Shown piece after piece: positions 7,930-17,570 of a stretch of DNA of 32,403 nt (position 1 is its first letter; every line of letters starts with the position of its first letter). Source of the DNA: Myxococcota bacterium (lineage in GTDB: Bacteria; Myxococcota_A; UBA9160; UBA6930); assembly GCA_020027245.1 (NCBI GenBank), contig JAHRAN010000041.1:1-32403 (forward strand). The letters run 5' to 3'. The notes beneath the pieces are model-generated. The model saw nothing but the letters and a program-made list of their open reading frames with translations, had not been told where the DNA came from and did no database searches. The position numbers and the translations under genes were made by a program.

Positions 7930-9096
7930 TTACAGCGCGCGCAACCCGGTCAGGTGTTCGCCGAGGATCAGGGTGTGGATGTCGTGGGTGCCCTCGTAGG
8001 TGCGCACGGTTTCGAGGTTCATCATGTGGCGCATGGACTGGTAGTCGTCCACGATGCCGTTGGCGCCGAGCAGGTCGCGCGCGCCACGCGCAATGGTGAG
8101 CGCCACGTCCACGTTGTTGCGCTTGGCCATGCTCACCATCGTCGGCGTGAGCAAGTCCTTGTCCTTGAGCCGCCCGAGGCGCAGAGCCAGAAGCTGCGCC
8201 TTGGTGATTTCGGTGAACATGTCGGCGAGCCGGGCTTGCGTGAGTTGTTTGCCCGCGAGCGGGCCGCCCTGCACCATGCGCTCGCGCGTGTATTCGACCG
8301 CCTCCTCGAAGCAGGCCATCGCCGCGCCGATGGCGCCCCAGGCGATGCCGTAGCGCGCCTGCGTCAGACACGAGAGCGGCGCCTTCATGCCCAGGGCATC
8401 CGGCAGCCGGTCGGCCTCGTCGAGCGCTACGTCCTTGAAGTAGAGCTCGCTGGTCACCGAAGCGCGCAGTGAGAATTTGCCCTTGATGTCCGGCGCCTCG
8501 AAACCGGGTGCGCCCTTCTCGACCAGAAAGCCGCGCACGCCGTCGTCGGTTTGCGCCCAGACGATGGCCACATCCGCAAGCGAGCCGTTGGTGATCCAGC
8601 GCTTGCTGCCGTTCAACACCCAGCCGCCGCCCCGCCGTTCGGCGCGGCTGCGCATGCCCTGGGCGAAGCTGCCGAAGTCGGGCTCGGTCAGACCGAAGCA
8701 GCCGATGGCCTCGCCCGCCGCCATCTGTGGCAGCCACTTCTCTCGCTGCGCGTCTGTGCCGTAGCGGTGAATCGGGTACATGCAAAGCGAGCCCTGCACG
8801 CTGGCGAAGGAGCGCAGGCCCGAGTCGCCGCGCTCGAGTTCCTGCATCACCAGCCCGTAGGCCACGTTGTTCATGCCGGCGCAGCCGTAGCCCTCGAGGT
8901 TCGCGCCGAAGAGGCCGAGTTCGGCGATCTGCGGGACCAGCTCCATCGGGAACGAGCCGTCGCGCCGGATGTGCTGCTGAATGCGCGGCAGGAACTCGCT
9001 GCTGACCCAGGCGCGCACGGTGTCGCGCGCGAGGCGCTCTTCGCTCTCGAGTTCCTCGTCGAGGAGCAGAAAGTCCGCGCCCTGAAAATCGCCCAC
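7930..9096 (-). CDS. gcdH: Glutaryl-CoA dehydrogenase
   Basis: A 388-residue FAD-dependent acyl-CoA dehydrogenase of the GCDH subgroup. This enzyme oxidises and decarboxylates glutaryl-CoA to crotonyl-CoA in lysine, tryptophan and aromatic breakdown. The GCDH-type substrate-binding arginine is R95 in SGLRSFASVQGSLCMYPIH, equivalent to the conserved GYRS motif. The FAD/acyl signature is GCFGLTEPDFGS, with WITNGSLADVAIVWA following. The catalytic base is E368 in RTYEGTHDIHTLILG. The start is GTG at 9096, preceded by GGAGGTAAGCG. Length is as expected. No partner gene of the pathway is nearby. Electrons would pass to electron-transfer flavoprotein, encoded elsewhere. Confidence 0.92.
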   Translation of the reverse strand: MGDFQGADFLLLDEELESEERLARDTVRAWVSSEFLPRIQQHIRRDGSFPMELVPQIAELGLFGANLEGYGCAGMNNVAYGLVMQELERGDSGLRSFASVQGSLCMYPIHRYGTDAQREKWLPQMAAGEAIGCFGLTEPDFGSFAQGMRSRAERRGGGWVLNGSKRWITNGSLADVAIVWAQTDDGVRGFLVEKGAPGFEAPDIKGKFSLRASVTSELYFKDVALDEADRLPDALGMKAPLSCLTQARYGIAWGAIGAAMACFEEAVEYTRERMVQGGPLAGKQLTQARLADMFTEITKAQLLALRLGRLKDKDLLTPTMVSMAKRNNVDVALTIARGARDLLGANGIVDDYQSMRHMMNLETVRTYEGTHDIHTLILGEHLTGLRAL

Positions 9097-9152
9097 CGCT
9101 TACCTCCAAGTCGGCGCAAGCGTAGCGGCGGGCTCCGCCCACCGGCAGACCT

Positions 9153-9297
9153 CAAGAACCCTCACCCCCCGCGCTCTCCCATAAGGAGAGGGGGGAATCA
9201 ACCAAGCGCGAGAGGGACTCTGCTCCCTCTCCCTGTGGGAGAGGGTTGGGGTGAGGGTTTCTTAAGGCCGGGGAGGGGCGAAGCCCCTCGGTTCAGG
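9153..9297. repeat. REP/BIME-like composite repeat, copy 2
   Basis: It has the same design as 4363-4530. The outer arms are AAGAACCCTCACCCC (about 9154-9168) and GGGGTGAGGGTTTCTT (about 9249-9264), the inner palindrome is CCCTCTCCC/GGGAGAGGG (about 9227-9245), and the tail hairpin is GAGGGGC-GAA-GCCCCTC (about 9273-9289). It lies between the stop of the small helical gene and the start of gcdH; the tail hairpin could terminate the former. Confidence 0.8.
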
Positions 9298-9679
9298 CAG
9301 GCCGGGCGGGCGTAAGCCGACCGGCGCGCTTTGCCTTCGACTTCTCGAGCGCGCGCACCTTGCGGTTCAAGCGCTCGACCTTGCGCTCGAGCTTGCCGAG
9401 TTCACTCGAGCGAGCGACGGGCAGGTTTTCGAGCAGGGTGTTCACGCGCTCGCGGGCGTTCTGGTCAGCGGCGAGGCGGATGCCTTTGATGTGCTGACCG
9501 ACGGGGGTCTCTTCGAACTCGGCCTGCATCTTGCCGATGCGCTGCCCGAACTCGCGCCGGCGCTTGTCGGCCTGCTTCTGGAAGCGCGCAAAGTCCCTCT
9601 GGAATGTGCCAACCGTGTTCTCGATGCGTGCGCGGCCCGCTTCGAACAGGTCGGGAAGGGTGTTGTCTTGCCAGTTCAT
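9293..9679 (-). CDS. Small helical charged protein, possibly phasin-like
   Basis: A 128-residue, highly charged and almost wholly helical protein. The ATG at 9679 is chosen because AGGAGAA precedes it by four bases; the frame is open to 9826, but that stretch holds the promoter. Residues 10-60 (FEAGRARIENTVGTFQRDFA and following) have the spacing of an amphipathic helix like those in phasins, which coat polyhydroxyalkanoate granules. Residues 92-115 (LGKLERKVERLNRKVRALEK) form a clear leucine-heptad coiled coil. The tail is basic (KSKAKRAGRL). No family is recognised with certainty; a phasin or a DNA/granule-associated protein would both fit. It is transcribed from its own promoter with repeats around the -35 box. 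Confidence 0.7.
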   Translation of the reverse strand: MNWQDNTLPDLFEAGRARIENTVGTFQRDFARFQKQADKRRREFGQRIGKMQAEFEETPVGQHIKGIRLAADQNARERVNTLLENLPVARSSELGKLERKVERLNRKVRALEKSKAKRAGRLTPARPA

Positions 9680-9761
9680 CGGGGTTCTCCTCGTGCCCGG
9701 CGCGCCACGAGGGCAGCGGGCTGTGGAAAGTTTCAATGGGTTCGGGGTCAGATGGCGAGCA

Positions 9762-9789
9762 AATCTAACACGCTGCGTCAGTGCGTCAA
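9762..9789 (-). promoter_or_regulatory. Sigma70-type promoter for the small helical gene
   Basis: On the minus strand TTGACG (9789-9784) and TAGATT (9767-9762) are 16 bases apart. A leader of about 75 nt would follow to the ATG at 9679. The -35 box is part of an inverted-repeat arm (see 9774-9887). Confidence 0.55.
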
Positions 9790-9887
9790 GTACATTGGTG
9801 AAATTTTTATTTCTCTTTGATTTCAACGGCTTATGGTTGACGCACTGTGGCGTCAGCGAGCCGGGAAGCGCCAGGTTAGACGCACTG
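9774..9887. promoter_or_regulatory. Operator-like repeats of TNGACGCACTG around the promoter
   Basis: The 11-mer TTGACGCACTG occurs on the minus strand at 9789-9779 and on the plus strand at 9837-9847. A variant, TAGACGCACTG, lies on the plus strand at 9877-9887. The inverted pair flanks an unusually AT-rich stretch (about 9790-9836). One copy covers the -35 box, so a repressor or activator site is plausible. No gene is seen in 9680-9911 apart from these signals. Confidence 0.45.
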
Positions 9888-9911
9888 CGGCAGAGTCTCG
9901 GCGGCCTCGTC

Positions 9912-11618
9912 TCAGGCGCTGCGCCGGGCCGGGAGGGCGACGCGCTGCGCGTCCTGCTCTTCGTCCCGCTCGAACAGCGCGTGCTCGGCGCGCTCGATCA
10001 GCGCCTCGAAGCCGCTGTGCAGGGCGGCGGAAATAGGTACCGCGCCTGCCAGCAAAGCCCGGCCCACGCCCTCGCCCGGCGGCAACTGGTCAATCTTGTT
10101 GAAGAGCAGAATTTCGGGCTGCTCGCGCAGGCCGATCTCTTCGAGCACATCGCGCACGGCGGCGATGCGCCGCTGAATATCGTCGCCGCAGGCATCCACT
10201 ACATGCAGCAGCACATCGGCCTCGTGCAGCTCTTCGAGCGTGGCGCGGAAGGCGCTCATCAACTCCGTCGGCAGGTCGCGGATGAAACCGACCGTGTCGG
10301 TGATCACCACCTCCCGGTCGCGCGGGAAGCGCAGCCGCCGCGACGCCGGGTCGAGCGTTGCGAAGAGCTTGTCCTCGATCGCCACCTCGGTGCGGGTCAG
10401 CGCTTGCAGCAGGGTGCTCTTGCCGGCGTTCGTGTAGCCGACGATGGCGAGCACCGGCACGCCGCGCTGCTTTCGCCTCGCGCGACGGTGCGCGCGCTGC
10501 CGTTGCAGCTTCTTGAGGTCGCGTTCGAGACGCGCCACGCGCTCGCGCACGCGCCGCCGGTCGAGTTCGAGTTTGGTCTCACCGGGGCCGCGTCCGCCGA
10601 TGCCGCCTGCGAGCCGCGACAGCGACGGGTCGCGCTGCGCGAGCCGGGGCAGGGTGTAGCGGAGCTGGGCCAGCTCGACCTGAAGTTTGCCGTCGCGGGT
10701 GCGCGCGCGCCGGGCGAAGATGTCGAGAATGAGTTGCGTGCGATCTATCACGCGCAGGTCGAGACGCCGGGCGAGGTTGCGCGCCTGGGTCGCGTTCAAA
10801 TCGCTGTCGAAGATCAGCAGGTCCACATTGGACTGGAAGCAGCGAATCATCAGCTCCTGAAGTTTGCCGCTGCCGATGACGGTCTTCGGGTCCGGCCGCG
10901 GGCGCTGCTGCACGATGCAGTCCACCACCTCGACCTCGGCGGAGCGCGCGAGCTCCCGAAGCTCGGCGATGTGGCGTTCGGTCTCGGGGCGGCTGCGGCC
11001 CGCGGTCACCACCACCAATATCGCGCGCTCGCCAGCGGAGGTGGCGCGCTGCCCGGCAGTCCGCGCAAGTTCATCCTCGAGCGCGCGGATCCATACCTGA
11101 AAGTCGAGCTCGAGCTCGGCGGGTCGCTGCGCTTCCAGGTACTGAATGCCCGCGCCGCTTTCGTTCGCCGGCAACAGCGCCGCCGTGTGCGCGAGACCGG
11201 GCAGCCCGTCGGCTTCGACCACGACTGCGGTCAGCGCGTCGAAGCGCAGCACCGCGAGGTCGCTCTGGTCGTCGCGTGAAATCGGCTCGCCGCCGAGCCG
11301 CGTGTGGATGCAGCGCAGACCGCGCAGCCGTCCCGGCCCGGCGCGCATGCGTCCCCAGTCCGGCATCTCGATGTGGCTGGCGTCGCCCACCATCACATGC
11401 GTCACGGCGCCCCGCCGGTCGGCCAGCACTCCGACCAGCCGGTGCAACTCGTGCGACAGCGCACAGAGCTCGCGCGCGAGCTCCTGACTGAGCAGCAGCG
11501 AGGGCGACATCCGCCGCCGCCCGAGGCGTTCGAGCCGCCGCAACTGGCTCGCCTTCAACCCATGTGTGTTGCCTTCGACGCGAATGGGCTGCTCCTGCCG
11601 GGCGGGTTGCCAACGCAA
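9912..11618 (-). CDS. hflX: GTPase HflX, long form
   Basis: A 568-residue ribosome-associated GTPase, which in known cases splits or rescues stalled 70S ribosomes. The Gly-rich motif GGRGPGE (341-347), G1 GYTNAGKST (394-402), G3 DTVGF (441-445) and G4 NKID are all present. A helical linker rich in Arg/Lys runs through 352-388. Residues 13-150 (VEGNTHGLKASQLRRLERL onward) form the extra N-terminal domain found in long HflX proteins of some phyla; E. coli HflX has about 426 residues. There is no ATG before residue 37, so translation probably starts at TTG 11618, inside the hairpin arm of the structured repeat; an in-frame stop lies at 11661-11663. The last residues are a short basic tail. Confidence 0.93.
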   Translation of the reverse strand: MRWQPARQEQPIRVEGNTHGLKASQLRRLERLGRRRMSPSLLLSQELARELCALSHELHRLVGVLADRRGAVTHVMVGDASHIEMPDWGRMRAGPGRLRGLRCIHTRLGGEPISRDDQSDLAVLRFDALTAVVVEADGLPGLAHTAALLPANESGAGIQYLEAQRPAELELDFQVWIRALEDELARTAGQRATSAGERAILVVVTAGRSRPETERHIAELRELARSAEVEVVDCIVQQRPRPDPKTVIGSGKLQELMIRCFQSNVDLLIFDSDLNATQARNLARRLDLRVIDRTQLILDIFARRARTRDGKLQVELAQLRYTLPRLAQRDPSLSRLAGGIGGRGPGETKLELDRRRVRERVARLERDLKKLQRQRAHRRARRKQRGVPVLAIVGYTNAGKSTLLQALTRTEVAIEDKLFATLDPASRRLRFPRDREVVITDTVGFIRDLPTELMSAFRATLEELHEADVLLHVVDACGDDIQRRIAAVRDVLEEIGLREQPEILLFNKIDQLPPGEGVGRALLAGAVPISAALHSGFEALIERAEHALFERDEEQDAQRVALPARRSA

Positions 11619-11760
11619 CCCGCCCCCATCCTGTTGACCGCCCCAAGCGGCTGCCGGAAGCTAACGCAACCCGCCCCCCATCTTGCTGACCGCCCCAAGC
11701 GGCTGCCGGAAGCTAACGCAACCCGCTCCATCCTGTTGATCGCCCCGAGCGGTTGCCGGA
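11601..11760 (+). repeat. Structured dispersed repeat, cluster 2 (three tandem units)
   Basis: Cores TTGACC (11634), CTGACC (11686) and TTGATC (11736) are spaced 52 and 50 bp apart. Each is followed by GCCCCRAGCGG and then CTGCCGGAAG or a close variant. The first hairpin has a 9-bp stem, GGCGGGTTG (11601-11609) with CAACCCGCC (11616-11624). The cluster separates divergent hflX and glmU and carries the hflX start codon. Confidence 0.82.
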
Positions 11761-11907
11761 AGGCTGCGCGCCCCGGTCCGCGCCCGGCTGCTAAGCTGCT
11801 CCCGACATTTAACCTCCTCCCCCCTCGCGCATAACGCTCGCTGCTTCGACCACCTCGCTCGCCGCTTCACCCTTCTAAGCGATGCCCCCGCCATTCGAGA
11901 GGACGCC
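11761..11907 (+). promoter_or_regulatory. glmU upstream region
   Basis: About 147 bp without a gene, pyrimidine-rich on the plus strand. It presumably holds the promoter of the glmU-glmS-uvrD operon, but I cannot point to convincing -35 and -10 boxes. GAGAGG lies five bases before the glmU ATG. Confidence 0.35.
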
Positions 11908-13284
11908 ATGCCCGATGCCACTGCCGGTGTCGCTGCCCGACCGCTCGCGGTGCTGATTCTGGCCGCGGGGCGGGGCGCGCGGATGAAGTCGCGGCGGCCG
12001 AAGGTGTTGCACGAAGTGGCGGGCTTGCCGCTGCTCGCCTACCCGCTGGCGCTCGCCGAAGCGCTCTCGCCGGCGCGTTTGCTGACGGTGGTCGCGCCCG
12101 ACGCCACCGAGTTGCGCGCGGCCTTCGCAGGGCGCAGCGAGTTCGCCCTGCAAAGCGAGACGCTTGGCACCGGTGATGCGGTGCGGGTGGCGCTTGCGGC
12201 GCTCAACAGTTTCGCGGGCGATGTGCTGATTCTCTGCGGCGACTGCCCGCTGCTGCGCGCCGAAAGTCTGGCGCGCCTGCTTGCACTCCGGGTCGAAAGC
12301 GAGGCGCCGCTTTTGCTGCTGACCGCACCGGCGCCGCTGCCGGGCCTGGTCGAGCGCGATGCCGACGGGCGCGTCCTGCGCATCATCGAACGCAGCGACG
12401 CCACGCCCGGGCAGCGCGAACTCGAGGAGGGCTACAGCGGCGTCATGCTCGCCGACGCCGCGTTTCTCCAGGCGACGCTCGGCGAACTCGACCGCAACAA
12501 CGCGCAGGGTGAGTTTTACCTGACCGGCGTGGTGGAGATCGCGCACCGCAAGGGTCAGCCGGCCCTCGCGCTGCAACTCGAGGACGCCGACGAGGCGCTC
12601 GGCGTGAACGACCGCGTCGAGCTTTCGCGCGCGAACGCGCTGCAGTTCCGGCGCAACGCCGAGTGGCACATGAAACAGGGTGTCACCTTTCTCGATCCGC
12701 AGAACAGTTATGTGGACAGCGATGTGGTGATCGGGCGCGACACCAGCATCGGCCCGGGCGTGGTGATCACGGCGGGGACGCGCATCGGCGAGCGCGCGCT
12801 CGTGAAGGCGCACAGCGTGATCGAGGCCTCGCGGCTCGGCGACGATGTGGTGATTGGCCCGAGCGCGCACCTGCGCCCCGAAAGCGTTCTCGGCGACGGC
12901 GTTCGCATCGGCAACTTTGTCGAGGTCAAAAACAGCCGCCTCGGCCCCGGCGTGAAGGCGGATCATCTGGCCTACCTGGGCGACGCCGACATCGGCGCGG
13001 ACGCGAGCTTCGGTTGCGGCGCCATCACGGTCAACTACGACTGGCAGAGCAAGCACCGCACCACGGTCGGCGCGCGCGCGCGCATCGGCTGCAACGCGAA
13101 TCTGGTGGCGCCCGTCGAACTCGAGGCGGACAGCTTTGTCGCCGCCGGCGTCACCGTCACCCGCAGCGTGCCGAGCGGGGCGCTGGCGAAGTCAAGCAGC
13201 CGGCAGCAGAACCGGGAAGGCTGGGCTGAAGGTCAACGGCGCGCGCGCGCGGCTGCGGATCACGCCGACGCCGAAGACGACTGA
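11908..13284 (+). CDS. glmU: Bifunctional GlmU (GlcNAc-1-P uridyltransferase / GlcN-1-P acetyltransferase)
   Basis: A 458-residue enzyme that acetylates glucosamine-1-phosphate and couples it to UTP, giving UDP-GlcNAc for peptidoglycan and LPS. The N-terminal uridyltransferase domain starts with the nucleotide-binding signature AVLILAAGRGARMKS and RPKVLHEV, then LCGDCPLLR. From about residue 250 the left-handed beta-helix is seen as hexapeptide repeats (VVIGRDTSIGPGVVI, ADIGADASFGCGAITVNYD). The acetyltransferase active site KADHLAYLGD contains the catalytic His. The length is normal, with a polar tail after ALAKSSSRQQ. ATG 11908 has GAGAGG before it. glmS follows after 28 bp, so the pathway steps are co-transcribed. 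Confidence 0.97.
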   Translation: MPDATAGVAARPLAVLILAAGRGARMKSRRPKVLHEVAGLPLLAYPLALAEALSPARLLTVVAPDATELRAAFAGRSEFALQSETLGTGDAVRVALAALNSFAGDVLILCGDCPLLRAESLARLLALRVESEAPLLLLTAPAPLPGLVERDADGRVLRIIERSDATPGQRELEEGYSGVMLADAAFLQATLGELDRNNAQGEFYLTGVVEIAHRKGQPALALQLEDADEALGVNDRVELSRANALQFRRNAEWHMKQGVTFLDPQNSYVDSDVVIGRDTSIGPGVVITAGTRIGERALVKAHSVIEASRLGDDVVIGPSAHLRPESVLGDGVRIGNFVEVKNSRLGPGVKADHLAYLGDADIGADASFGCGAITVNYDWQSKHRTTVGARARIGCNANLVAPVELEADSFVAAGVTVTRSVPSGALAKSSSRQQNREGWAEGQRRARAAADHADAEDD

Positions 13285-13312
13285 GGCCGGGGCGAAAGCG
13301 AGGGAGCAACAA

Positions 13313-15148
<1,836 letters not shown>

Positions 15149-15151
15149 CCG

Positions 15152-17362
15152 TTGCTCGCCGATGACCTGCTCACTGGCCTGAACCCCGAGCAGGCCGAGG
15201 CCGTGCGCAGCAGCGAGGGGCCGCTCTTGGTGCTGGCCGGCGCTGGCTCCGGCAAGACACGGGTGCTGACCCAGCGCATCGCCTGGCTGGTCGGCGTGAA
15301 CGGCCTTGCGCCCGAGAGCCTGCTCGCCGTCACCTTCACCAACAAGGCGGCGGGCGAAATGCGCGAGCGCGTCGAGAAACTGCTGGGCATGGACGCGCGC
15401 GGCGTCTGGCTCTCCACCTTTCACTCGAGTTGCGTTCGCATTCTGCGCCGTGAAATCGAAGCGTTGGGACGCGAGCGCAATTTTGTGATCTACGACGAGG
15501 CCGACTCGCGCGCCGCCGTGAAGCAGGCGCTGGCGCGTCACGAACTTCCGGCGAGCGCCGCCGACGCGCGCCGCATGCGCTGGCAGATAGACCAGTGGAA
15601 GAACCGGGGCCAGGACCCCGAGCAGGCGAGAAGCGAGCGCGACGATTTGTACACGCGCCGCGCCGCCGAAGTGTATGAGAGCTACCAGCGCCTGCTGCGC
15701 GAAGCCAACGCGCTCGACTTCGGCGACCTGCTGCTGCTGACGGTCGAACTCTTCGACCGCCACCCCGAAGTTCTGACCGCCTATCGGGAGCGCTGGCAGT
15801 ACCTGTTGGTGGACGAGTATCAGGACACGAACCGCGTGCAGTACCGGTTGGTGAAGCAGCTTGCAGGCGGTCACCGCAACCTGTGCGTGGTCGGCGACCC
15901 GGATCAATCCATTTATGCCTGGCGTGGCGCCGACATCAAAAACATTCTGGATTTCGAGCGCGACTTCCCGGACGCGAAGGTCGTGAAGCTCGAACGCAAC
16001 TACCGCTCGACGCAGCGCATTCTGTCGGCGTCAACCGCGGTGATAAACAACAACACTGGGCGTCCGCAGAAGAACATGATTACCGACCGTGGCGACGGCG
16101 AGAAACTCATCCTCTACGAGGCGCGCGACGACCGCGACGAGGCGCAGTACGTGGTGCGGGACATCATGGAAGCGGCGCTTCAGGGGCGCAGTCTCGGCCA
16201 GTGCGCGGTTTTCTATCGCACCAACGCGCAGTCGCGAACCTTCGAGGAGGAGCTGCTGAAGTACGATGTGCCCTACGTCGTGGTCGGCGGCGTGCGCTTC
16301 TATGACCGCGCCGAAGTGAAGGACGCGCTGGCCTGGTTGCGCGTGCTGCTGAACCCGGCGGACAATCAGGCGCTGCGGCGCATCGTGAACCGCCCGCCAC
16401 GGGGCATCGGCAAGACCACCATCGCGCGCGCCGACGCGCTCAGCGACGCGTGCCGGGGCTCGCTGCTCGAGGCCATGCGCCTGTTGCTGCAGCGCGGCGA
16501 GGCGGGGCGCGCCGCCAGCAAAGTGCGCGCGTTTATCGCGCTGCTCGACGAGCTCGCCGCCGAGTTGCCCGAACTCGGCCCGGCGGATGCGCTGGCGCGC
16601 GTGCTCGAGCGCAGCGGCTATCAGCCCGCGCTCGAAAAGGAGCGCACGCCCGAGAGCGAGGCGCGTCTCGAAAATCTGCGCGAGCTTCTGACCGGCGCCG
16701 AGGACTTCGAAGATGCGAACGCAAACGAGGCGTCGGACGAGCGCAGCCCCTGCGCGCGTTTCCTCGATCAGGTGTCACTGGTTTCGGATGTTGACACCGC
16801 GAACTTCGATGAACAACGCGTATCGCTGATGACCGTTCACGCGGCCAAGGGGCTCGAGTTCGAACTCGTCTGGCTGGTGGGTATGGAGGAGGGTCTGTTC
16901 CCGCTGCACGCGACGGAGAGCGACACGGAGCAGATGGAAGAGGAGCGGCGCCTCTGTTATGTCGGCATGACGCGCGCGATGGAGAAGCTCTGCCTCTGTT
17001 ATGCGCTCGAGCGGCGGCGCTATGGCTCGCACAGTTTCAGCGCGCCCTCCCGTTTTCTGTCCGAGTTGCCCCGCGAGGAACTCGAAGTGAAGGGCGTCCG
17101 GCGCGCGCCCGCGCTGCCGGGTTCGCATGTTGCAGATGGCGAGCGCCGTTACGACTACTCCTTTGAACAACACGCGGAAGACGCCGGCGCGGAGGGCGCT
17201 GGCGGCATTGCAGCCGGCGTTCGCGTCCGCCACCGGATCTACGGCGCCGGCACGGTGCTGAAGGTCGAGGGCAAAGGCCCCCGACAGAAACTCAGCGTGC
17301 GCTTCGACCACGCCGGCGTCAAAAAGCTCGTGCTGCGCTACGCGAATCTGGAACTGATCTGA
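15152..17362 (+). CDS. uvrD: UvrD/PcrA-type superfamily 1A DNA helicase
   Basis: A 736-residue 3'-5' helicase for repair and for clearing RecA or RNA polymerase from DNA. Motif Q/I reads LNPEQAEAV and AGAGSGKT (29-36); Ia is VTFTNKAAGEMRER; Ib STFHSSCVRIL; II LLVDEYQDTN; III VGDPDQSIYAWRGAD; IV NYRSTQRIL; V MTVHAAKGLEF; VI EERRLCYVGMTRA. The last 45 residues (VRVRHRIYGAGTVLKVEGKG onward) are the Tudor-like domain that binds RNA polymerase in UvrD and PcrA. The start is probably TTG 15152, three bases after the glmS stop; no ATG is available before the first motif. I cannot tell UvrD from PcrA by eye. It ends the operon and its stop codon overlaps the terminator stem. Confidence 0.95.
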   Translation: MLADDLLTGLNPEQAEAVRSSEGPLLVLAGAGSGKTRVLTQRIAWLVGVNGLAPESLLAVTFTNKAAGEMRERVEKLLGMDARGVWLSTFHSSCVRILRREIEALGRERNFVIYDEADSRAAVKQALARHELPASAADARRMRWQIDQWKNRGQDPEQARSERDDLYTRRAAEVYESYQRLLREANALDFGDLLLLTVELFDRHPEVLTAYRERWQYLLVDEYQDTNRVQYRLVKQLAGGHRNLCVVGDPDQSIYAWRGADIKNILDFERDFPDAKVVKLERNYRSTQRILSASTAVINNNTGRPQKNMITDRGDGEKLILYEARDDRDEAQYVVRDIMEAALQGRSLGQCAVFYRTNAQSRTFEEELLKYDVPYVVVGGVRFYDRAEVKDALAWLRVLLNPADNQALRRIVNRPPRGIGKTTIARADALSDACRGSLLEAMRLLLQRGEAGRAASKVRAFIALLDELAAELPELGPADALARVLERSGYQPALEKERTPESEARLENLRELLTGAEDFEDANANEASDERSPCARFLDQVSLVSDVDTANFDEQRVSLMTVHAAKGLEFELVWLVGMEEGLFPLHATESDTEQMEEERRLCYVGMTRAMEKLCLCYALERRRYGSHSFSAPSRFLSELPREELEVKGVRRAPALPGSHVADGERRYDYSFEQHAEDAGAEGAGGIAAGVRVRHRIYGAGTVLKVEGKGPRQKLSVRFDHAGVKKLVLRYANLELI

Positions 17363-17400
17363 GCGCCGCGAGAGGCTTCCGCCCCCGGCGCTTTATTTTT
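17362..17400 (+). terminator. Rho-independent terminator after uvrD
   Basis: The 7-bp stem AGCGCCG (17362-17368) pairs perfectly with CGGCGCT (17386-17392), and the U-rich tail TTTATTTTT follows at 17392-17400. The stem begins at the last base of the uvrD stop codon. It separates the glmU operon from the nine-gene envelope operon. Confidence 0.8.
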
Positions 17401-17436
17401 CACCGCTTTCGGCAGTCGTCCGGAGGGGCTTCGTTT

Positions 17437-17560
17437 CCGGCAGGCGCCACGCTCGGGTGGCGCCGGTCAACGGGCTGGGGTTGGACGTGTCGCTTCGGCG
17501 CGTCCAACCGGCAGGGGCCACGCTCGGACGGCGCCGGTCAACGGGTGGGGCGCTTTGGTA
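17437..17560 (-). repeat. Structured dispersed repeat, cluster 3 (two units, reverse orientation)
   Basis: Two units with a 71-bp period; CCGGCAG starts at 17437 and 17508 on the plus strand, so the element reads on the minus strand. In the first unit GGCGCCA pairs with TGGCGCC around loop CCCGAGCG, next to the TTGACC core. Between units, TTGGACG pairs with CGTCCAA. The second unit keeps only a weaker stem (GGCGCCG/TGGCCC). It fills the gap upstream of the envelope operon. Confidence 0.8.
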
Positions 17561-17564
17561 TAGT
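17556..17564 (+). promoter_or_regulatory. Extended -10 promoter of the nine-gene operon
   Basis: TGGTATAGT is an extended -10 element (TGn plus TATAGT at 17559-17564). No good -35 box is present. The usual -10 to +1 distance puts the first transcribed base at or within a few bases of the ATG at 17571, so the first mRNA may have almost no leader. Confidence 0.45.
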
Positions 17565-17570
17565 GGCGGG

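Noticed and set aside
13285-13312. glmS riboswitch-ribozyme before glmS
   Set aside because: The gap is only 28 bp, too short for the ribozyme, and glmS is within an operon behind glmU.
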